A model generated the notes under the pieces. It saw only the letters and a list, made by a program, of their open reading frames with translations, did no database searches and had not been told where the DNA came from. The translations under genes and the position numbers were made by a program. Positions 1 through 5,583 of a stretch of 6,331 nt of DNA are shown piece by piece (position 1 is the first letter of the stretch; each line of letters begins with the position of its first letter). The stretch comes from an uncultured Gemmatimonadota bacterium (GTDB lineage: Bacteria; Gemmatimonadota; Gemmatimonadetes; Gemmatimonadales; Gemmatimonadaceae). The stretch is taken from assembly GCA_946479995.1 (NCBI GenBank), contig CAMLIU010000103.1, positions 1 through 6,331 on the forward strand, written 5' to 3'.

Positions 1-1065
1 ATGCACCGCAACATCGCTGTCATTGCCGCGCTGGCGCTCGTCGCCGCCGCGTGTGGCGATTCCTCGAAGAAGCCGGACAGCACCGGCGCAGCGACGACGA
101 GCTCCTCTGGCGTGGCGCTCACCGGCGCCGGCGCCACCTTCCCCTATCCGCTCTACAGCAAGTGGTTCGACGCGTACGCGTCGAAGACGGGAGTGAAGAT
201 CAACTACCAGTCCATCGGTTCTGGCGGCGGCATCCGCCAGCTCTCCGAGCAGACGGTGGACTTCGGCGCCAGCGACGCGCCGATGACCGATGCCGAGATG
301 GCGAAGGCCAAGGGCGGCCCGATCCTGCACTTCCCGATGACGCTGGGGGCCGTGGTGCTCACCTACAACCTCCCGGGAGTCACGACGCCGTTGAAGCTGA
401 CGGGCGACGTGCTGGCCGCCATCTACCAGGGGCAGATCACGAAGTGGAACGACGCGCGCATCGCCGCCCTGAACCCGGGCGTGGCCCTGCCGGCGAGCGA
501 CATCCTGGTCGTGCACCGCTCCGACGGCTCGGGCACGAGCTACGTCTTCACGGACTATCTCTCCGCGGTGAGCCCGGCGTGGGCGACGAAGCCGGGAAGA
601 GGAAAGGAGCTGCAGTGGCCGGTCGGGCTTGGCGCCAAGGGCAATGAGGGCGTGGCGGGCCAGGTGAAGCAGTCGCCGGGCGCGATCGGCTACGTGGAGC
701 TGGCGTACGCGAATCAGAACAGGATGCCGGTGGCGCAGCTGAAGAATGCTAACGGCGAATTCGTCGCGCCGAGCACGGCCTCGGTCACCGCCGCTGCTGC
801 TGGCGCGGTGTCGAAGCTGCCGGCGAACACCGACTACCGGGTATCCATCGTGAACGCCCCCGGCGCAGGCGCCTATCCGATTTCCTCCTTTACCTGGATC
901 CTCGTCTACAAGAAGGAAGCGGACGCCGGCAAGCGGGCGAAGCTGGTGGACTTCCTGAAGTGGGCGCTGACCGATGGCCAGTCCATGGCGCCGTCGCTGG
1001 ACTATGCGCCACTGCCCGACACGATGCGGACGGCGCTGGTGGCGAGGTTGGGGGAGATCCAGTAG
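1..1065 (+). CDS. pstS: Phosphate ABC transporter substrate-binding lipoprotein PstS
   Basis: PstS binds inorganic phosphate in the periplasm and delivers it to the PstCA channel. The 354-residue product has a lipoprotein-type signal: Arg3, a hydrophobic stretch at 5-17, then AAAC with Cys18 as the probable lipidated residue, followed by a Ser/Thr-rich linker to about residue 38. The mature protein starts with the family motif GAGATFPYP (42-50). Known E. coli phosphate ligands can be placed by motif and spacing: Thr46, Phe47, Ser74 (in SGGG), Asp92 (in GASDAP), and Arg173, Ser177, Gly178, Thr179 in HRSDGSGTS. All are present, so binding should be intact. The ATG is the first base of the window, so its ribosome site and promoter are not visible; the start is supported by the well-formed signal peptide. 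The gene is convergent with the pstCAB-phoU block instead of leading it, so it must have its own promoter to the left. The stop is TAG at 1063-1065. Confidence 0.97.
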   Translation: MHRNIAVIAALALVAAACGDSSKKPDSTGAATTSSSGVALTGAGATFPYPLYSKWFDAYASKTGVKINYQSIGSGGGIRQLSEQTVDFGASDAPMTDAEMAKAKGGPILHFPMTLGAVVLTYNLPGVTTPLKLTGDVLAAIYQGQITKWNDARIAALNPGVALPASDILVVHRSDGSGTSYVFTDYLSAVSPAWATKPGRGKELQWPVGLGAKGNEGVAGQVKQSPGAIGYVELAYANQNRMPVAQLKNANGEFVAPSTASVTAAAAGAVSKLPANTDYRVSIVNAPGAGAYPISSFTWILVYKKEADAGKRAKLVDFLKWALTDGQSMAPSLDYAPLPDTMRTALVARLGEIQ

Positions 1066-1150
1066 CGGACGGTCTGACGGTCTGACGGTCTGACGGTCTG
1101 ACGGACTGACGGTCTGACGGTCTGACGGTCCGACGGTCTGACGGTCGGAG
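1066..1150. repeat. Period-8 tandem repeat array (unit GGTCTGAC) after pstS
   Basis: Starting five bases after the pstS stop, ten consecutive octamers run from 1071 to 1150 without a gap. Units at 1071, 1079, 1087, 1095, 1111, 1119 and 1135 are exactly GGTCTGAC. The unit at 1103 is GGACTGAC, 1127 is GGTCCGAC and 1143 is GGTCGGAG. Bases 1066-1070 (CGGAC) look like a partial unit. Because three octamers equal 24 bases, open frames through the array encode an eight-residue repeat (PSDRQTVR on the minus strand), which explains spurious repeat-rich reading frames here. I recall similar simple octamer arrays between genes in Gemmatimonadota genomes, but cannot verify that here. No coding function is supported. 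Confidence 0.93.
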
Positions 1151-1152
1151 AC

Positions 1153-1200
1153 AAGGTCGGAAGGTCGGAACGGCAATCTCGTTTCCGGCCTTCCGACCTT
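1153..1200. terminator. Hairpin between convergent pstS and phoU, probable bidirectional terminator
   Basis: AAGGTCGGAAGG (1153-1164) pairs perfectly with CCTTCCGACCTT (1189-1200). The stem extends inward with TCGGAAC (1165-1171) against GTTTCCGG (1181-1188), with one bulged T and one G-T pair, leaving a nine-base loop (1172-1180). It lies 88 bases past the pstS stop and 22 bases past the phoU stop, where a shared terminator for two converging transcripts is expected. Neither side has a clear T-run, so termination efficiency is uncertain. The arms are themselves made of octamers (GGTCGGAA; GGCCTTCC/GACCTTCT), so the structure may be a by-product of the repeat. Confidence 0.5.
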
Positions 1201-1218
1201 CTGGCCTTCCGGCCTTCC
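1187..1218. repeat. Second octamer run (GGCCTTCC family) before the phoU stop
   Basis: Four contiguous octamers, GGCCTTCC, GACCTTCT, GGCCTTCC and GGCCTTCC, begin at 1187, 1195, 1203 and 1211. They are in exact 8-bp register with the GGTCGGAA units at 1155 and 1163 (1155 to 1187 is 32 bases), and are approximately the reverse complement of those units. The run ends three bases before the phoU stop codon complement at 1222-1224. Together with the array at 1066-1150 it fills essentially the whole intergenic space. Confidence 0.8.
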
Positions 1219-1221
1219 TCG

Positions 1222-1896
1222 TCACCCCCCGTGCTTGATCGTCTTCCCCTCCGCCAGGAACACCGCGTCCTCGCCGATGTTCGTCGCCAGGTCGGCCACA
1301 CGCTCGATGTTGCGGCTCACGTTCAGGTATTCCACGGAGAGGCCGATGGTGCGCGGGTCGGCCATCATGTGAGTGAGGAGGATGCGGAACACCGCCTCGT
1401 GCATCGAGTCGATCTGGTCGTCGCGGGAGCAGACGTCGCGGCCGAGGGCTCCGTCGCCGCGGAGGAAGGCGTCGATCGAGTCGCTCAGCATGGCGCGGGC
1501 GCGACGGGCCATGTCTTCCAGCGTCGGGTCGGGCTTGAGGGTGGCTCCCTCCGTGGCGAGGCGCTTCGCGGATTCCGCGATGTTCACCGCGTGATCGCCG
1601 ACGCGCTCCAGGTCGCTCGTCACCTTGATGGCGCTCACGATGAAACGGAGGTCGCGCGCCATCGGCTGCTGGAGGGCGAGCAGTTCGAGCGCGGCGGACT
1701 CGAGTTCCAGCTCCATGCGATCGAGCTCGCGATCGGCGTCGATCACGGCGTCAGCCTTGCCGACGTCGCGGTTGAGCAGCGCCTCCACCGCGAGCTCCAC
1801 CAGCGCTTCCGCCTTCTCCGACATGGCGAGAAGCCGCCGATTGAGCGCGGTGAGCTGATCGTGAAAGTGTCTGAATGGGGCTTCCGTCGGGGTCAT
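1222..1896 (-). CDS. phoU: Phosphate signalling/transport regulator PhoU
   Basis: PhoU is a cytoplasmic, peripheral regulator that interacts with the Pst transporter and the PhoR sensor kinase, repressing the Pho regulon when phosphate is plentiful. The 224-residue product has the usual family length and internal duplication: two three-helix halves, roughly residues 8-115 and 122-218. Each half carries the acidic metal-binding type signature, [12 protein letters not shown] near 55-66 and [13 protein letters not shown] near 158-170. Each also has the later helix motif, [12 protein letters not shown] (97-108) and [15 protein letters not shown] (198-212). The ATG overlaps the pstB2 TGA by four bases (1893-1896), and GGGAGA sits five bases upstream inside the end of pstB2, which fixes the start and implies translational coupling. 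It is the last gene of the leftward operon, its usual place after pstB. Confidence 0.97.
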   Translation of the reverse strand: MTPTEAPFRHFHDQLTALNRRLLAMSEKAEALVELAVEALLNRDVGKADAVIDADRELDRMELELESAALELLALQQPMARDLRFIVSAIKVTSDLERVGDHAVNIAESAKRLATEGATLKPDPTLEDMARRARAMLSDSIDAFLRGDGALGRDVCSRDDQIDSMHEAVFRILLTHMMADPRTIGLSVEYLNVSRNIERVADLATNIGEDAVFLAEGKTIKHGG

Positions 1897-2696
1897 CCGA
1901 ATCTCCCGGTGATGTAGGCCTCGGTGCGCTCCTCGCGCGGGCTGGTGAACAGGCGCTGCGTCTCCTCCATCTCCACGAGATGGCCGAGGTAGAAGAACGC
2001 CGTCCGGTCCGAGATGCGCGCCGCCTGCTGCAGGTTGTGCGTGACGATCACGATCGTGAGCTCGCTCTTCAGCTCGTACACCAGCTCCTCGATCTTCTGG
2101 GTGGCGATCGGGTCGAGCGCGGAGGCCGGTTCGTCGAGCAGCAGGATCTCCGGTTCGTTCGCGAGTGCCCGGGCGATGCAGAGGCGCTGCTGCTGTCCGC
2201 CGCTCAGCGCCAGCGCGCTCTCTCGCAGGCGGTCCTTCACCTCGTCCCAGAGTGCGGCGTTGCGCAGGGCCGACTCCACGACGTCGTCCAGCTCTGCGCG
2301 CGAGAGGCGGCGGTTGATGCGCGGCCCGTACGCAACGTTGTCGTAGATGGAGCGCGGAAATGGATTGGAGCGCTGGAACACCATCCCAACGCGCTGCCGC
2401 AGCGTGACGACGTCCATCCCGCCCTGATAGATGTCCTCGCCGTCGAGCCGGATCGACCCGGACGGCCGTACGCCCGGAATGAGCTCGTTGAGCCGGTTGA
2501 TGGACCGGAGGAAGGTGGACTTCCCGCAGCCCGACGGGCCGATGAGGGCGGTGACCGATCGCGGCACGATCGACATGTTGATGTCGAACAGCGCCTGACG
2601 CTTGCCGTACCAGAAATCGAAGTGCTCCACCTCGAGCCGGCCGCGATCTTCAGGTATGGCGTCCTGCCCGATGGAGACCGGCGCCAGCGCCGTCAT
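1893..2696 (-). CDS. pstB: Phosphate ABC transporter ATP-binding protein PstB (canonical copy, pstB2)
   Basis: PstB is the cytoplasmic ATPase that dimerises under PstCA and powers phosphate import. The 267-residue product has all ABC motifs in order: A-loop Tyr30 (FWYG), Walker [10 protein letters not shown] (53-61), Q-loop Gln108 ([11 protein letters not shown]), signature LSGGQQQR (164-171), Walker B ILLLDEP (184-190), D-loop SALDP, and switch His220. The stretches [27 protein letters not shown] and [11 protein letters not shown] are typical of PstB among ABC ATPases. The frame stays open far upstream into the neighbouring gene, but the start chosen (ATG at 2696-2694) has GGGAGG five bases upstream, overlaps the previous stop by four bases and gives normal PstB length. 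Its end overlaps phoU by four bases. A second pstB lies immediately upstream. Confidence 0.96.
   Translation of the reverse strand: MTALAPVSIGQDAIPEDRGRLEVEHFDFWYGKRQALFDINMSIVPRSVTALIGPSGCGKSTFLRSINRLNELIPGVRPSGSIRLDGEDIYQGGMDVVTLRQRVGMVFQRSNPFPRSIYDNVAYGPRINRRLSRAELDDVVESALRNAALWDEVKDRLRESALALSGGQQQRLCIARALANEPEILLLDEPASALDPIATQKIEELVYELKSELTIVIVTHNLQQAARISDRTAFFYLGHLVEMEETQRLFTSPREERTEAYITGRFG
1902..1907 (-). promoter_or_regulatory. Ribosome-binding site of phoU inside the pstB2 C-terminus
   Basis: On the minus strand GGGAGA lies five bases (TTCGG) before the phoU ATG at 1896-1894. These bases are also the Gly-Arg codons of the terminal TGRFG of PstB2. One six-base element therefore encodes protein and directs re-initiation at the ATGA overlap. 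Confidence 0.75.
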
Positions 2697-3526
2697 CCGA
2701 ACCTCCCGGTGATGTAGGCCTCGGTGCGCTCGTCGCGCGGCGTGGTGAACATCACGCGCGTCGGTGCCACCTCGACGAGGCGCCCGGCGAGCATGAACAC
2801 CGTCTGGTCGGAGACGCGGGCGGCCTGCTGCAGGTTGTGCGTCACGATGATGACGGTCATGGATTGCCGGAGCTCGTACACCAGCTCCTCCACCTTCTGC
2901 GTGCTGAGCGGATCGAGCGACGCGGTCGGTTCGTCGAGGAGGAGGATCTCCGGGCCGGTGGCGAGCGCCCGCGCGATGCACAAGCGCTGCTGCTGGCCTC
3001 CGGAGAGGCCGACCGCGCTGCCGCGCAGGCGATCCTTCACCTCGTCCCACAGCGCCGCCTGGCGAAGGGCGCGTTCCACGGCCTCGTCCAGCTCGCCGCG
3101 CGAGAGGCGGCGGCCCGGCTGCACCCGCAGCCCCGCCGCCACGTTGTCGCGAATGGACATCGTGGGAAAGGGGGTCGGACGCTGGAACACCATGCCGATG
3201 TGCCGGCGAAGGGCGATCGGATCCACGCCATCGGCGTAGATGTCCTGGTCGTGAAAGAACACGTGGCCCTCCACGCGCGCCGTCGGCACGGACTCGTGCA
3301 TGCGGTTGAGGCAGCGCAGGAGGGTGGACTTGCCGCACCCCGACGGTCCGATGATCGCCGTCACCTCGTGTGCGAGGATCTCCAGCGACACCTCGCGCAC
3401 CGCCTGCGTCTCGCCGAACCAGGCGCTGAGCGAATCGATGCGCAGGATCGGCGAGGAGGGCGTTGCAGCCGGCTCGGCGGCCGCTTCGCGAACCGGCATC
3501 CGCAGCGCGGCGGTGGCGTCAGTCAT
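2693..3526 (-). CDS. pstB: Phosphate ABC transporter ATP-binding protein PstB paralogue (diverged copy, pstB1)
   Basis: A second PstB-type ATPase, 277 residues from the chosen start. Motifs: A-loop Phe37 (AWFG), Walker [10 protein letters not shown] (60-68), Q-loop Gln115 ([11 protein letters not shown]), signature LSGGQQQR (174-181), Walker B ILLLDEP (194-200), D-loop SLDP, switch His230; all catalytic residues are intact. It differs from canonical PstB and from its neighbour where the family is usually conserved: TPFP for [13 protein letters not shown] for DEPxSALDP, FMLAG for FFYLG, and three extra residues around the [12 protein letters not shown] segment. The C-terminal [12 protein letters not shown] is identical to PstB2. 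The start at 3526 is preferred because GGAG lies six bases upstream and it overlaps pstA by only 8 bp; an ATG at 3538 would add four residues with a weaker site. The N-terminus (to about 27) is Ala/Pro-rich and probably flexible. It most likely arose by tandem duplication and may form a heterodimer with PstB2 or act as an alternative ATPase. Confidence 0.93.
   Translation of the reverse strand: MTDATAALRMPVREAAAEPAATPSSPILRIDSLSAWFGETQAVREVSLEILAHEVTAIIGPSGCGKSTLLRCLNRMHESVPTARVEGHVFFHDQDIYADGVDPIALRRHIGMVFQRPTPFPTMSIRDNVAAGLRVQPGRRLSRGELDEAVERALRQAALWDEVKDRLRGSAVGLSGGQQQRLCIARALATGPEILLLDEPTASLDPLSTQKVEELVYELRQSMTVIIVTHNLQQAARVSDQTVFMLAGRLVEVAPTRVMFTTPRDERTEAYITGRFG
2702..2707 (-). promoter_or_regulatory. 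Ribosome-binding site of pstB2 inside the pstB1 C-terminus
   Basis: GGGAGG on the minus strand lies five bases (TTCGG) from the pstB2 ATG at 2696. It is a near-perfect anti-16S match and also encodes Gly-Arg of the PstB1 terminal TGRFG. It decides the pstB2 start over the longer open frame extending to 3338. Confidence 0.8.
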
Positions 3527-4415
3527 GCCCGGCTCCATGCCGCGCCCTGGTCATCACTCGCGCGATGATGCTGATCAGCAGCACGAGGCCGATGAGCACG
3601 AGCGATCCGGCCCACGCCTGCGCGTGCCAGTCGTCGTAGGGTCCGGTGGCATACGTGTAGATCTGCAGCGGAAGTGCGGCGATCGGCTGCGTGAGGTCGG
3701 TGGACCAGAACTGGTTCCCCATCACGGTGAACAGCAGTGGTGCCGTCTCTCCAGCCACGCGCGCGATGGCCACGAGCACGCCGGTGACGATGCCGCCGAG
3801 CGCGGTGCGCAGCACGATCTGCAGCGAGGTGCGCCAGCGCGGATACCCGAGGGCGAGCGCCGCCTCCCGGAGCGACTGCGGCACGGTGCGAACCATCTCC
3901 TCGGTGGTGCGCGTCACGAGGGGAATCATCATCGCGCCGATGGCCGCGCCACCGGCCAGCGCCGAGAAGTGGCCGAGCGGCTTCACGAGAAACTCCCAGG
4001 CGAAGATGCCCATCACGATCGAGGGCAGTCCGTTCAGCACGTCGGCGAGGAATCGCACCAGCTCGGCGAGCTTCGTTCCCTTGTGCTCGGCCAGGTACAG
4101 GCCGGCGCCGATCCCGACCGGCAGCCCGATCACCGACGCCACGCCGACGAGGATCAGTGTGCCGACGATGGCGTTGGCCATGCCGCCGCCCGGCTCCCCT
4201 GCCGGCCGCGGCATGTGGGTGAAGAAGTCGAGCGAGAGCGCGCCCGCCCCTTCCTTGAGCAGGTAGCCGAGGATCACTATCAGCGGCACGACGGCCACGG
4301 CCGCGGAGAGGAAGGTAAGGGCGATCATGATCCAGCTCGACGCTCGACGACGCGCGAGCGGTCGGGTGCGGGCCCGCGCCGGCCGCGTGCGGCCCGGCAG
4401 CACGCCGGTGCTCAT
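3519..4415 (-). CDS. pstA: Phosphate ABC transporter permease PstA
   Basis: PstA is one of the two inner-membrane permease subunits that, with PstC, form the phosphate channel. The 298-residue product has about six membrane segments, near 27-52, 79-107, 122-145, 153-168, 206-232 and 268-288. The cytoplasmic EAA coupling loop is [12 protein letters not shown] (183-194), which contacts PstB. It is followed by [14 protein letters not shown] (217-230), a conserved PstA segment. The start at 4415 overlaps the pstC TGA by four bases (ATGA); only a weak GAG lies upstream, so translation probably depends on coupling to pstC. The frame stays open to 5273 across pstC, but that extension is Arg/His-rich, runs antiparallel to no known domain and would bury pstC, so it is excluded. 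The cytoplasmic N-terminus has eight Arg in residues 9-24, consistent with the positive-inside rule. Confidence 0.96.
   Translation of the reverse strand: MSTGVLPGRTRPARARTRPLARRRASSWIMIALTFLSAAVAVVPLIVILGYLLKEGAGALSLDFFTHMPRPAGEPGGGMANAIVGTLILVGVASVIGLPVGIGAGLYLAEHKGTKLAELVRFLADVLNGLPSIVMGIFAWEFLVKPLGHFSALAGGAAIGAMMIPLVTRTTEEMVRTVPQSLREAALALGYPRWRTSLQIVLRTALGGIVTGVLVAIARVAGETAPLLFTVMGNQFWSTDLTQPIAALPLQIYTYATGPYDDWHAQAWAGSLVLIGLVLLISIIARVMTRARHGAGHD
3533..3536 (-). promoter_or_regulatory. Ribosome-binding site deciding the pstB1 start
   Basis: GGAG on the minus strand, six bases (CCGGGC) before the ATG at 3526-3524. The alternative ATG at 3538 has only GGGCGCGG-like sequence upstream. The site lies within the last codons of pstA, suggesting coupling. 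Confidence 0.6.
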
Positions 4416-5377
4416 CGACTCAACCCGCCCACGCGGCGGACCAGCATGCGCGCGCCGGCATTCACGAGCAGCGTGATCACGAGCAGCACGAAACCCACCG
4501 CCATGAGCGCCGAGAGGTGGATGTCGGTAGTGGCCTCCGAGAACTCGTTCGCGATGAGCGAGGCCATGGTGTACCCCGGCGCGAAGAGCGACGCCGACAG
4601 CTCGTGGCGGTTGCCGATGAGCATCGTGACGGCCATCGTCTCGCCCAGGGCGCGGCCCAGGCCGAGGATGACCCCGCCGAGAATCCCCGTCTTCGCGTAC
4701 GGCACCACGGCGCCGGTGATCGTCTCCCACCGGGTGGCGCCGAGCGCGAGCGCTGCCTCCCGCTGGGCCCGAGGCACGGCGAGCAGCACCTCGCGCGACA
4801 CCGCGGCGATGAACGGCAGGATCATGATGGCGAGGATCAGGCTCGCGGCGAGGACGCTCGGACCATAGGCCGGCCCGCTGAAGAAGGGAGTCGCTCCCAG
4901 ATGCAGCGTATCGCGCAGGAAGGGCATGATGTCCGTGCGCAGCAGCGGCAGCAGGACGAAGATCCCCCACAGGCCGAACACCACGCTCGGCACGGCGGCG
5001 AGCAGGTCGATGAAGAACGCGATCGGCTGGCGGAGCCAGCTCGGTGCGAATTCCGAGAGGAAGATGGCCCCGCCAACCGCGAGCGGCGTGGCGATGACGA
5101 GCGCGATGGCCGAGGTGAGCAGCGTACCGGCGATGGCCGGCGCGGCCCCGAACTGGCCCTGCACGGGATCCCAGGTGCTCGAGGTCAGGAAGCCGAAGCC
5201 GAACCGTCGCAGCGCGGGCCATCCCGCTGCCCCCACCTCGATGAAGATGAGGAGCAGGAGGATGGGAATGCACAGCGCGAAGAAGAGGATCGCCGCGCGG
5301 TAGATCCGGTCAGCGACGACCGAGCCCTGGATGGACGGCCGTCTGGCCGACGCTACGGTGGTTGCAGGTGACGTCAT
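4412..5377 (-). CDS. pstC: Phosphate ABC transporter permease PstC
   Basis: PstC is the partner permease of PstA in the inner membrane. The 321-residue product has about six membrane segments, near 27-49, 82-107, 119-146, 174-197, 230-256 and 288-308. The large periplasmic segment after the first contains FLTSSTWDP (63-71), typical of PstC. The EAA loop is [24 protein letters not shown] (206-228 region), followed by GLGRALGETMAVTMLIGN (239-256), a PstC hallmark. The ATG at 5377-5375 is the first good start of the leftward operon. No strong Shine-Dalgarno match lies just upstream (CTTCTCCTGCG on the minus strand), so the start is set by the alignment-like fit of the N-terminus and the gap to the control region. 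Its stop overlaps pstA by four bases. In most bacteria pstS precedes pstC; here nothing does. Confidence 0.96.
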   Translation of the reverse strand: MTSPATTVASARRPSIQGSVVADRIYRAAILFFALCIPILLLLIFIEVGAAGWPALRRFGFGFLTSSTWDPVQGQFGAAPAIAGTLLTSAIALVIATPLAVGGAIFLSEFAPSWLRQPIAFFIDLLAAVPSVVFGLWGIFVLLPLLRTDIMPFLRDTLHLGATPFFSGPAYGPSVLAASLILAIMILPFIAAVSREVLLAVPRAQREAALALGATRWETITGAVVPYAKTGILGGVILGLGRALGETMAVTMLIGNRHELSASLFAPGYTMASLIANEFSEATTDIHLSALMAVGFVLLVITLLVNAGARMLVRRVGGLSR

Positions 5378-5421
5378 CGCAGGAGAAGCTCGTCACTCCA
5401 CGTCTCGGAACCACGAATCGC

Positions 5422-5439
5422 GTGTAACGATCCGGTCAC
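5422..5439 (+). promoter_or_regulatory. Candidate Pho box (PhoB-type direct repeat)
   Basis: GTGTAAC-GATC-CGGTCAC is two 7-bp units separated by four bases, giving the 11-bp period of the E. coli Pho box (CTGTCAT, four bases, CTGTCAC). The second unit matches that consensus at six of seven positions; the first shares the TGT and the following A. The spacer is not A/T-rich as in E. coli. The position, 62 bases outside the pstC start codon, is reasonable for regulating the Pst operon, though the repeat reads toward the porin. Confidence 0.4.
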
Positions 5440-5454
5440 GAGTAACATACTCGT
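5438..5454. promoter_or_regulatory. Perfect palindrome, possible operator
   Basis: ACGAGTA and TACTCGT are exact reverse complements around the three-base centre ACA (5445-5447). The 17-bp dyad partly overlaps the candidate Pho box and is framed by the TGTAACG/CGTTACA arms. It could bind a dimeric regulator or form a small hairpin in a transcript; the sequence alone does not decide. Confidence 0.5.
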
Positions 5455-5583
5455 TCCTTGTGCCGTTACATGATCAAGACCAACTCATGTCGGTTTCGTG
5501 ATCCGGCCACTCGACTTTCCCTTGGTCTCGCCGCCACCGGTGCGCGGCGCGGCTCGCAAGGCTCCTTCCCCTACGCTCTCCTC

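Larger units (their letters stand above)
5378..5583. promoter_or_regulatory. Divergent control region between pstC and the porin gene
   Basis: This 206-bp gap must hold promoters for both the leftward pst operon and the rightward porin. The part from 5415 to 5500 is clearly richer in A/T than the flanking genes. It contains a perfect palindrome at 5438-5454, outer inverted arms TGTAACG (5423-5429) and CGTTACA (5464-5470) centred almost on the same point, a further inverted pair ACATGA (5468-5473)/TCATGT (5485-5490), and an 18-bp imperfect direct repeat. I found no convincing -35/-10 pair. That would fit activator-dependent promoters, which often lack a good -35, but the sigma-factor preferences of this lineage are unknown to me. 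Confidence 0.7.

Noticed and set aside
1071..1150. CRISPR array
   Set aside because: Units are 8 bp and contiguous, with no spacers, and no cas genes are present.
890..1301. Minus-strand open frames with PSDRQTVR repeats covering the octamer array
   Set aside because: The protein repeat follows directly from an 8-bp DNA repeat, and the frames overlap the ends of pstS and phoU; no ribosome site or family match supports them.
1231..1917. Long plus-strand frame opposite phoU
   Set aside because: It is the mirror of phoU codons in a high-GC gene, His/Glu/Arg/Val-rich with no recognisable domain. PhoU on the other strand is unambiguous.
2697..3338. N-terminal extension of pstB2 to 481 residues
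   Set aside because: It overlaps pstB1 in another frame with a low-complexity, Arg/Ala/Pro-rich translation. The ATG at 2696 has an excellent ribosome site and gives the normal PstB length.
3300..4868. Plus-strand frame of 522 residues opposite pstA/pstC/pstB1
   Set aside because: It spans three real genes antisense and has low-complexity composition typical of GC-rich shadow frames.
4416..5273. N-terminal extension of pstA to 584 residues, which would suggest a fused permease
   Set aside because: It is an out-of-frame reading of pstC without hydrophobic segments. The ATGA overlap at 4412-4415 matches the other junctions in this operon.
5378..5583. Riboswitch or small RNA upstream of pstC or the porin
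   Set aside because: The palindromes are short and symmetric like protein sites, and I could not match any known riboswitch core or tRNA/ncRNA fold.
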